From Terriglobia bacterium (GTDB taxonomy: Bacteria; Acidobacteriota; Terriglobia; UBA7540), in NCBI GenBank assembly GCA_020072905.1, contig JAIQGB010000147.1, positions 1 to 16,380 of the forward strand: 16,380 bases of DNA, written 5' to 3'. The translations under genes and the position numbers were made by a program. Of the stretch, positions 8,250 to 14,260 are shown one piece after another (the stretch's first letter is position 1; each line of letters starts with the position of its first letter). The notes beneath the pieces are model-generated. The model did no database searches and was not told the origin of the DNA. It was given only the letters and a program-made list of their open reading frames with translations.

Positions 8250-9215
8250 ATGAGGCAAACTCAGGGTGTGATCGTAGTGGTGGCGGCTATCTCTGGCATG
8301 GTTCTGTCTGGTCCTCCCGCCCAGGCTGATCATGCGGCAGCCGTGGCTGCCTATCGTGAGGGCAATGGGCTCTTCGACGAGGATCGCTTCGCCGAGGCCG
8401 TGGCGGCTTATGGCCGCGCCATCGGTGAGGATTCTCAGTACGCCGAGGCGTACCACAACTTGGCGCTGGCCAGCGAAATGGTGGATCGGCAGAAGGCTAT
8501 GGCGGCTTGGCAGCGCTTCCTGGACATTGCTGCGAACCGAGAGGACCTCAAATACGACGTGGCGCGGGCCCGCGCGCGTCTTCAACTCCTGGAGTCCATG
8601 CCACGCCTTCCCGAGGCGATGCAACCCAGCCACTACGTCCCCGCGGCAGGGGACTACTATTGGACAATCTCCGCCGAATCCGAGGGCGAGGAATGGAAGG
8701 ACTTTCCACTCAAAGTCTTCCTTGGCAGCGCGCCGCAGATGCAGTGGCAGGAGGGCGCGCGGGAAGCCTACGACAACTGGAGCAAGTTCTTTCCGCTGGA
8801 ATTGGTGGCCCTGCCGAAAGGCGCGGACATTCGGATGGGCTGGGATGAGTCCATGTCGGAGGAAATGCATGCCGGTGAGGAGTTGGATTGGGTGCAGGTC
8901 CGCTACGAGGGAGGAAGACTGAAGGGCCGAAGGTATGCCGTGATCACGGTTGACCTGAGCCGCCGTTGGTCCAAGGACGAGATGCGGGCCATCGTCTCGC
9001 ACGAAATGGGTCACGCCTTGGGGATCAAGGGCCATAGCGAGAGCAAAGGCGACATCATGTTTTGGCAGGTTCAGGAGAGGACTTACCGGGTCGGCGTCGC
9101 GGGAATCCCCCTCCCGGCCTTTTGGCGGTCGCTCGTCAAGCAGCCCAGCCAGCGGGACATCAACACGCTGATCCGCCTCTACAATTCCGCCGGGTCCAGC
9201 AAGCGATTTCGGTAG
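8250..9215 (+). CDS. secreted TPR-containing matrixin-like zinc metalloprotease
   Basis: The 321-residue protein starts with a signal peptide (MRQTQG, then a hydrophobic core, then PPAQAD at about 24-29). Two TPR-like helical repeats follow at about 30-100 (YREGNGLFDEDRFAEAVAAYGRAI). The C-terminal half is a metzincin-type peptidase. Its zinc site is HEMGHALGIKGH, with ligands His251, His255 and His262, catalytic Glu252, and a candidate Met-turn at Met270 in GDIMF. The final spacing is HExxHxxGxxxH, one residue longer than the classical HExxHxxGxxH. The Ser after the third His resembles matrixins (M10). It is expected to cleave proteins in the periplasm or outside the cell. The ATG at 8250 was chosen over an upstream in-frame ATG at 8061 because it has a GAGGT site 5 nt upstream and yields the signal peptide directly. 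It diverges from the receptor gene and is separated from the NfeD gene by 180 bp that contain a promoter. Confidence 0.8.
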   Translation: MRQTQGVIVVVAAISGMVLSGPPAQADHAAAVAAYREGNGLFDEDRFAEAVAAYGRAIGEDSQYAEAYHNLALASEMVDRQKAMAAWQRFLDIAANREDLKYDVARARARLQLLESMPRLPEAMQPSHYVPAAGDYYWTISAESEGEEWKDFPLKVFLGSAPQMQWQEGAREAYDNWSKFFPLELVALPKGADIRMGWDESMSEEMHAGEELDWVQVRYEGGRLKGRRYAVITVDLSRRWSKDEMRAIVSHEMGHALGIKGHSESKGDIMFWQVQERTYRVGVAGIPLPAFWRSLVKQPSQRDINTLIRLYNSAGSSKRFR

Positions 9216-9282
9216 GGGGCCCCGGGCGTGCGACCCGTTGCCCTGGCGCATGGGGTGGAAATCCCGGGCGGCCCGCTTCGCC

Positions 9283-9311
9283 TTGACTTCGTTGCGGGCG
9301 GGGCTTAGAGT
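9283..9311 (+). promoter_or_regulatory. candidate sigma-70 promoter of the nfeD-flotillin operon
   Basis: TTGACT (9283-9288) and TAGAGT (9306-9311) are separated by exactly 17 nt and match five and four of six consensus positions. A start near 9318 would leave a leader of about 78 nt before the NfeD-like ATG. It is the only promoter-like pair noticed between the metalloprotease stop and this operon. Activity is inferred. Confidence 0.5.
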
Positions 9312-9395
9312 AACGCGCAACTGCAGCCGTCTGCGTCTGCAACTCGGAGTTTTCGCCGGTGGATGTTGCGCCCTCGTTCCGAGGAGGCATGATCC

Positions 9396-9959
9396 ATGTT
9401 TTTGCTGGTGGCTTTCTCAGCCTTCGCCGTTTTCCTGGGGATTGCGGCGATTGGATTTCTCGTCCTCATCATTAGTTTCGCTTTTGGTGAGCTCTTCGAC
9501 CACGCCGATCTGTTCGGCGGACACGACGCGGATTTCCACGGGGAAGCGGGGGGCGAAGCGGGCGTCAGCTTCCTCAGCAGCCGCGTCATCAGCGTTTTTG
9601 TGACCGCCTTCGGAGGCTTCGGCGCGATCGGGGTTCATCTCGGCTACAGCATCGGCGCGAGCACGGGCATGGGCCTGGCGGGTGGGCTGGTGTTTGGCGG
9701 GCTCATCTACGCCTTCGCGAGTTTTCTTTACAGCCAGCAGGCCTCGACCGACATCCGGGTCAGCGACCTGGTGGGGCACACCGGGGAGGTGATCGTGGCG
9801 ATTCCCAAGGGCGGTGTCGGTCAGGTTCGTTGCGCGCTGGGCCAGAGCATGATCGAAAGAATCGCGCGCTCCAAGGATGGAGAAGAAATCGCGCTCAATA
9901 CTCTGGTGAAAATCGAGGCGATCGTCGGCGAAACCGCTCTGGTGCGCCGCGCGGAATGA
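9396..9959 (+). CDS. NfeD-like membrane protein, flotillin partner
   Basis: NfeD proteins are membrane partners of bacterial flotillins and carry a soluble OB-fold; YuaF beside FloT/YuaG in Bacillus subtilis is the model pair. This 187-residue protein has a hydrophobic segment at 3-30, an acidic His/Asp/Gly-rich loop (31-56), and two further membrane spans at about 63-84 and 90-113. A C-terminal beta-rich domain follows at about 121-187 (DLVGHTGEVIVAIPKGGVGQV, then TLVKIEAIVGETALVRR), typical of NfeD OB-folds. It is a short form without the serine-protease domain of long NfeD proteins. GAGGAGG (9381-9387) lies 8 nt before the ATG. The flotillin gene begins 48 nt after its stop with its own strong ribosome-binding site, so the two are almost certainly one operon. 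The family call is confident because of both the OB-fold pattern and the neighbour. Confidence 0.85.
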   Translation: MFLLVAFSAFAVFLGIAAIGFLVLIISFAFGELFDHADLFGGHDADFHGEAGGEAGVSFLSSRVISVFVTAFGGFGAIGVHLGYSIGASTGMGLAGGLVFGGLIYAFASFLYSQQASTDIRVSDLVGHTGEVIVAIPKGGVGQVRCALGQSMIERIARSKDGEEIALNTLVKIEAIVGETALVRRAE

Positions 9960-10007
9960 CGGGGACCCGGCCCCCATGCCGGGCTTCCACGGGCAAGGAG
10001 GAAGACC

Positions 10008-11618
10008 ATGTTGCCGGATCTTACGCAATTCTTCGTTCCACTGGTGGTTGTTTTCGTGGTCCTGGCCCTCATCGTGGCCATGGGCTTGTTCAGCCGCAAT
10101 TACATCAAGGTGGCGCCCAATGCCGTGGCCATCTTTAGCGGGCGTAAACACCGGCTGCCTGACGGGAGTTTAATCGGCTATCGGATGGTGAGGGGTGGCG
10201 CAGCCTTCCGCTGGCCGCTGCTCGAGCAGGTCGATTACCTTTGGTTGAATGTCTTCACCATTCCGCTCGAGATCAAGCGCGCCTACACGCTCAAGGGCGT
10301 GCCGATTTCCGTGAAGGCGGTCGCCAACGTCAAGATCAAGGGCGATGACATTTCGCTTTCTGCGGCCGCCGAGCGCTTCCTCAAGATGGCGCCGGAGCAA
10401 ATTCAAAGGGTCATCTTTCAGACTTTGGAAGGACACCTGCGCGCCATCCTCGGCACGCTGACCGTCGAGGAGGTCAACAGCGACCGCCAGAGCTTCGCGC
10501 AGAAGTTGACTTCCGAAGCTACTCAGGACTTGCAGCGCATGGGCATCGGCGTGGACGTCCTGACGATCCAGGAAATCAGCGACGAGGAAGGGTATCTCGA
10601 CGCGCTGGGCAAAAAGCGCACGGCGGAAGTGAAGCGCGACGGTACGATCGGCGAGGCCGAAGCCACTCGCGACTCCAAGATCAAATCTGCGCTGGCGATG
10701 CAGGAAGGCGAAAAGGCCAAATTCGACGCGGACGCCAATATCGCTGCGGCGTCGCGCGACTTCCAGGTGAAACAGGCGCAGTTCCAGGCCGAAGTGGAGA
10801 TTGAAAAGGCCAAGGCCACCCAGGCTGGTCCCCAGGCGGACGCCAAGGCCCGGCAGGCCGTGGTGGCGGAAGAAGTCCGCATCGAGAAATCGCGGACGCA
10901 GGAACAGATTTCGGTCCAGGAACAAGAAGTTCTGCGCAAGCAAAAGGAACTCGAGGCCACCGTCGTACGGCCCGCGGAGGCAGAGCGGCAAGCCGCCATT
11001 CTCCGCGCGGAAGCGAAGAAGCAGGCCGCCATCCTCGAGGCCGAAGGCCAGAAAAGCGCGCAGATTGCCATGGCCGAAGCCCAGCAGCAAAAGCTCAGGC
11101 AGGAAGGCATGGGCCGCGCGGCGGCCGTCGAGGCCGAGGGCCGTGCCGAAGCCGCGAAGATCGAAGCGATGGGACTCGCGCAGGCGCGCGCCATCGAGGC
11201 GCAGGGCGTGGCCGAGGCGCAGGCGATCTTGAAAAAGGCCGAGGCGTGGAAGCAGTTCAACGACGCCGCAAAGCTGCAGACCATTCTCGAGAAACTTCCG
11301 AGCGTCCTGCAGGCTTCGGCGGGAATCTTTGGAGCCGTGGCCGCGCCCCTCGGTAATATCGACAAGGTTGTGGTCATTGAGCAGGGCAACGGGTCGGGCA
11401 CAGGCGACGGCACGGGCGGCATCGGCCGCATCGCCAAGACCGGCCCCGCGCTCGTCTTCGGCCTGCTTCAGCAATTGCAGGCGCTCGGCCTCGATCTCCC
11501 CACCGTCCTGCAGCAGCTCGGTGCGGGCGACGGCAGCAAGGTCGCCGAAGCCGCAAAAGCGCCGGTCGAAGTGGTCGGGAAAAAGCCAGAAGCCAGAATT
11601 CAGAAGCCGGAAGGATGA
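10008..11618 (+). CDS. flotillin-like SPFH/Band 7 protein
   Basis: This 536-residue protein has one N-terminal membrane segment (about 8-28) and then an SPFH/Band 7 domain (about 33-200: YIKVAPNAVAIFSGRKHRL, FTIPLEIKRAYTLKGVPISVKAVANVKI, and LTVEEVNSDRQSFAQKL). A long Ala/Glu/Lys/Gln-rich coiled coil follows (about 200-430, with many AEA and EAE heptads). A Gly-rich tail comes last, after a VVVIEQGNG strand. This is the flotillin layout; flotillins oligomerise and organise membrane microdomains that help assemble membrane complexes. AAGGAGG (9995-10001) lies 6 nt before the ATG. The last 12 residues (KKPEARIQKPEG) are encoded by the heptamer array that starts at about 11582, which also supplies the TGA stop. 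The natural C-terminus was thus replaced or extended by repeat DNA. Family assignment is near certain. Confidence 0.95.
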   Translation: MLPDLTQFFVPLVVVFVVLALIVAMGLFSRNYIKVAPNAVAIFSGRKHRLPDGSLIGYRMVRGGAAFRWPLLEQVDYLWLNVFTIPLEIKRAYTLKGVPISVKAVANVKIKGDDISLSAAAERFLKMAPEQIQRVIFQTLEGHLRAILGTLTVEEVNSDRQSFAQKLTSEATQDLQRMGIGVDVLTIQEISDEEGYLDALGKKRTAEVKRDGTIGEAEATRDSKIKSALAMQEGEKAKFDADANIAAASRDFQVKQAQFQAEVEIEKAKATQAGPQADAKARQAVVAEEVRIEKSRTQEQISVQEQEVLRKQKELEATVVRPAEAERQAAILRAEAKKQAAILEAEGQKSAQIAMAEAQQQKLRQEGMGRAAAVEAEGRAEAAKIEAMGLAQARAIEAQGVAEAQAILKKAEAWKQFNDAAKLQTILEKLPSVLQASAGIFGAVAAPLGNIDKVVVIEQGNGSGTGDGTGGIGRIAKTGPALVFGLLQQLQALGLDLPTVLQQLGAGDGSKVAEAAKAPVEVVGKKPEARIQKPEG

Positions 11619-11735
11619 ATGGTGAATTCTGAATTGTGAATGACGAAGGACAAGGGACAAAGGACAAACGACTGGCAACTGCCAACTGCCAACTGACGAC
11701 TGACAACTGACGACTGACAACTGACAACTGAAAAC
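11582..11735 (+). repeat. 22-unit degenerate heptanucleotide tandem array
   Basis: The sequence divides without gaps into 22 consecutive 7-mers. Units drift along the array in three blocks. The first (11582-11637) is of GAAGCCA, GAATTCA, GAAGGAT and GAATTCT type. A middle block (11638-11672) is of GAATGAC, GAAGGAC, AAAGGAC and AAACGAC type. The last (11673-11735) is of TGCCAAC, TGACGAC and TGACAAC type. The array starts inside the flotillin gene, includes its stop at 11616-11618, and ends 13 bp before the next start codon. No target-site duplication or transposase is visible. Similar TGACAAC-type runs are, to my knowledge, scattered through Acidobacteriota genomes and are loosely comparable to the short tandemly repeated heptamers of cyanobacteria. 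Function is unknown. Confidence 0.95.
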
Positions 11736-11748
11736 CGATCACCGCCCC

Positions 11749-12213
11749 ATGGACTCCTACCATCCTTCCGCCAAACTTCGCTCCGAGCACGCCGACGCGC
11801 TGGTTGTCCATTGCAGTGATCATCGCCTCCAGGGAGTGCTGCAGGAGTTCCTCAACAACGGGCTGAAGCTCAGTGGCAACTACGATGTGCTGGCGATTCC
11901 CGGCGGGCCGCAGTGCCTGACGCTGGTGGAATACCTTCCCAAGTTCTCCTGGGCGAGCGGGAAGTGGTTCCGCTTCTTAATCGAGAAGCACGACCTGAAG
12001 CGGCTGATCCTGATTGCCCACCAGGACTGCGGTTGGTACCATGAGTTGCCGTTTCATCTCTTCGGGTCCACCGACCCACGCACGCGGCAGGAAGACGACC
12101 TGCGGCGCGCGCGGCGGACCCTGACCTCACAATTTCCCCAAGTTCGTGTGGACCTCTTTTACGTCGCCTGGGACGCAGACCTTCGCGTCGTCATCGAACC
12201 CGTAGCCGGCTGA
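11749..12213 (+). CDS. beta-carbonic-anhydrase-like zinc protein, short form
   Basis: The 154-residue protein keeps the zinc-site signature of beta-carbonic anhydrases. These are Cys22 with the Asp24-Arg26 dyad in HCSDHR (CxDxR), and His91 and Cys94 in IAHQDCGWY (HxxC). The middle contains YDVLAIPGGP where classical enzymes have a VRNAGN block, and LVEYLPKF where they have SLEYAV. It is shorter than typical beta-carbonic anhydrases (about 200 residues or more). Hydration of CO2 is possible, but a divergent zinc enzyme or sensor is also plausible. No Shine-Dalgarno sequence precedes the ATG, which begins 13 bp after the heptamer array. Its TGA overlaps the ATG of the MgtC/DUF4010 gene by one base, so the two are coupled. 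The fold is likely, the activity uncertain. Confidence 0.65.
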   Translation: MDSYHPSAKLRSEHADALVVHCSDHRLQGVLQEFLNNGLKLSGNYDVLAIPGGPQCLTLVEYLPKFSWASGKWFRFLIEKHDLKRLILIAHQDCGWYHELPFHLFGSTDPRTRQEDDLRRARRTLTSQFPQVRVDLFYVAWDADLRVVIEPVAG

Positions 12214-13472
12214 TGCCCACTCTCCTTCAGATCGCTTACCACGGCGCCATGGTTCTGCTGATGCGACTGCTGATCGGCCTGGAGCGGCAGCACTCGCAGA
12301 AAACCGATGAGCCCCTCTTCGCGGGCTTTCGCACCTTTCCGGTCATCGCCCTGACCGGCTTTCTCTCCGGCCTGCTGGCGCGCGCGGGATATCCGTGGGT
12401 CCTGCCCGTGGCGCTCGCCGGGGTCAGCGCCATCGCCGTCGCCGCCTATATCGTCACCGCGCAGGGCCGGCATAAAGGGTCCACGACGGAACTCGTCGCC
12501 ATCCTGACCTTCATCTTCGGCGCGCTCGCCGCGTTCGATTACCTGATCCCCGCCGCCATTTTTGCCGTGGTCACGACGTTGCTGCTCTCCATGAAGGCGC
12601 CGCTGCACGAGTTGGCGGAAAAGATTCAGGAGGGCGAGATCTACGCGATTCTCAAATTCGGCATCGTCACGGTCATCGTTCTGCCCCTCCTGCCGGACCG
12701 CGCCTACGGCCCCTTCGAGGTTCTCAACCCGCGGCTGGTCTGGTGGATGGTCGTCCTCATTTCCGCGGTCAGCATGCTGGGCTACGTGCTGATGCGGTTC
12801 CTCGGCGCGCGGCAGGGAATCGCCGTCACCGGATTGCTGGGCGGGCTCGCCTCGAGCACGGCGACGGCGTTCGGGCTTTCGCAGAAGGCGCGCGAAGCCA
12901 GCTCGGCCGCCGCTCGCTATTTCGCCCTGGGAATCCTGATCGCCTCGACCATCATGTTCATTCGCGTGCTGGTCCTGACCGTGGTGATCGACCCGAGCCT
13001 GGCCCGCCGACTCCTTCTCCCCATCGCCCTCCCCACGTTGCTGGGTGTGGGGCTGGCGATCCTCCTGTGGCGTAAGAAGGGCGACGAGGCGGAAGCTCGC
13101 CTGGAAGTCAAGAACCCCATGGAGCTGAGCCGGGCCCTGCAGTTTGCCGCGCTCTTCGCCGTGGTGTTGTTTGTGGCCACCGCCGCGCACTATTATTTCG
13201 GCTCCGCGGGTGCTTACGCGGCGAGCGCCATCGCCGGGTTGACGGATGTGGACGCCGTCACCGTTTCGATGGCTCGCCTTGCCCACGAAAGCGTTCTTAG
13301 CCCCACCACCGCCAACGCTTCCATTCTGCTCGCCTGCTCGATGAATACCCTGGTGAAGGGCGGAATCGCCATGGTCATCGGCGGGCAATCCCTGCGGAAA
13401 GTTATTCTTCCCGTGTTTTCCGCGCTCTTTGTGGCCAGCCTCGCCGCGTGTCTCGTGGTCGCCTATCGCTGA
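12213..13472 (+). CDS. MgtC/DUF4010 family integral membrane protein
   Basis: The 419-residue polytopic membrane protein has an N-terminal MgtC-like region (LIGLERQ at about 20-26, then GFRTFPVIALTGFLSG) and a C-terminal DUF4010 region. Marker blocks of the latter are GLLGGLASSTATAF, then GLTDVDAVTVSMA near 350, and a final NTLVKGGIAM helix. About ten or more hydrophobic segments span the length. MgtC-family proteins are linked to low-Mg2+ and acid tolerance; DUF4010 members are not biochemically defined. In the first helix the usual small residue before LLIGLER is Arg (MRLLIGLER), which is unusual inside a membrane. The gene starts at TGATG, overlapping the stop of the carbonic-anhydrase-like gene, without its own clear ribosome-binding site, so it is probably translated by coupling. 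Family assignment is confident, function open. Confidence 0.85.
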   Translation: MPTLLQIAYHGAMVLLMRLLIGLERQHSQKTDEPLFAGFRTFPVIALTGFLSGLLARAGYPWVLPVALAGVSAIAVAAYIVTAQGRHKGSTTELVAILTFIFGALAAFDYLIPAAIFAVVTTLLLSMKAPLHELAEKIQEGEIYAILKFGIVTVIVLPLLPDRAYGPFEVLNPRLVWWMVVLISAVSMLGYVLMRFLGARQGIAVTGLLGGLASSTATAFGLSQKAREASSAAARYFALGILIASTIMFIRVLVLTVVIDPSLARRLLLPIALPTLLGVGLAILLWRKKGDEAEARLEVKNPMELSRALQFAALFAVVLFVATAAHYYFGSAGAYAASAIAGLTDVDAVTVSMARLAHESVLSPTTANASILLACSMNTLVKGGIAMVIGGQSLRKVILPVFSALFVASLAACLVVAYR

Positions 13473-13549
13473 CTTCTCGCGCGCCTCGCGCTCTCGCACG
13501 GCAGTGCCCGCGAGGCCTCGAGGCCGCTCACCAACACGAGGAGGTGCGG

Positions 13550-14170
13550 ATGTTTTTCACCAGGAGATTCTTCCTCGGCTTGGGAGTAGGAATTGCCATT
13601 ACCGTCGTCGTCTTGGACATTTGGGGACGCTATCTGGTCCGCCAGGAAGTGTATCTGGCGCAGCCGAGGCTGGTGCAACCCTTCAACCGGGCGACCCTGC
13701 CCGTGCGGCCCCAGTCATCTCAGGGGCTGGGGCAACCATGGCTGCCCACTGCTCCCAACGCAGCGAATGACGACTGGGTGCTGCGACCGCTTGGCGGACA
13801 ACCGACATCACTCGCACAACTCAAGGGGAAGGTCGTGTTCCTGAATTTTTGGAGCACTACCTGCATGCCCTGCATCGCGGAGATGCCGGGTATCGAAGCT
13901 CTGCACAATTCCCTGAAGAACGAACCAGTCTCGTTTCTTGCTGTGACGCAAGACGACGAGAAGTCGGTCCGTGCATTCCTGCGGGAGTACCCAATAGCCG
14001 TTCCAGTTTATTTGGCGGGCCGAGATGTTGCGGCGGACCTCACGCCGGGCGGTCTTCCAACCACGTTTATCCTGGATCGCGAGGGCGCCGTGGTCTATCG
14101 GGAAGTGGGCGCAGCGAATTGGGACGACGACCGAGTCCGAACTTTCATTCGCGGTTTGACAGGACAATAG
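13550..14170 (+). CDS. TlpA-like membrane-anchored thiol:disulfide oxidoreductase
   Basis: The 206-residue protein has an N-terminal signal anchor (about 7-24), a Pro/Gln-rich linker to about 75, and a thioredoxin-fold domain. The active site is the CxxC of WSTTCMPC (Cys105, Cys108), and the cis-proline is Pro170 in GGLPTTF. This is the pattern of TlpA/ResA-type periplasmic reductases, which keep cysteines of exported proteins or cytochromes reduced. The ATG at 13550 was chosen because GAGGAGG (13538-13544) sits 5 nt upstream and the anchor follows at once; the frame stays open to 13448 but without a start signal or homology. It lies 77 bp after the MgtC/DUF4010 gene and could be the last gene of that transcript or have its own promoter. 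It converges on the esterase gene, with a heptamer array between them. Confidence 0.85.
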   Translation: MFFTRRFFLGLGVGIAITVVVLDIWGRYLVRQEVYLAQPRLVQPFNRATLPVRPQSSQGLGQPWLPTAPNAANDDWVLRPLGGQPTSLAQLKGKVVFLNFWSTTCMPCIAEMPGIEALHNSLKNEPVSFLAVTQDDEKSVRAFLREYPIAVPVYLAGRDVAADLTPGGLPTTFILDREGAVVYREVGAANWDDDRVRTFIRGLTGQ

Positions 14171-14218
14171 AACTCGTGAGTTTGAAGGTCGAGCCTGCCG
14201 ATGTTGGCTGCGCCCGAC

Positions 14219-14260
14219 GGACAACTGACCACTGACAACTGACCACTGACTACTCACTAC
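14219..14260 (+). repeat. 6-unit heptanucleotide tandem array between convergent genes
   Basis: Six consecutive 7-mers, GGACAAC, TGACCAC, TGACAAC, TGACCAC, TGACTAC and TCACTAC, fill this stretch. They belong to the same family as the last block of the larger array at 11582-11735. The array lies 48 bp past the TlpA-like stop and overlaps the last bases of the esterase gene, whose TAG stop (minus strand, 14257-14259) is formed by the final unit. Confidence 0.9.

Noticed and set aside
8046..9320. A 424-residue open frame antisense to the metalloprotease gene.
   Set aside because: The opposite strand has a signal peptide, TPR and zinc-site motifs. The antisense frame has none and overlaps the nfeD promoter region.
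10170..11720. A 516-residue open frame antisense to the flotillin gene.
   Set aside because: It is a high-GC shadow: its leucine/arginine-rich, low-complexity sequence mirrors the coiled-coil codons, and its start lies in the heptamer array, which is open on that strand.
11582..11735. CRISPR array as the explanation for the tandem repeats.
   Set aside because: Units are contiguous 7-mers without spacers and drift in sequence; no cas gene is present.
12159..13499. A 446-residue Gly/Arg/Glu/His-rich open frame antisense to the MgtC/DUF4010 gene.
   Set aside because: Its composition is the typical antisense of hydrophobic membrane-protein codons; there is no ribosome-binding site or domain.
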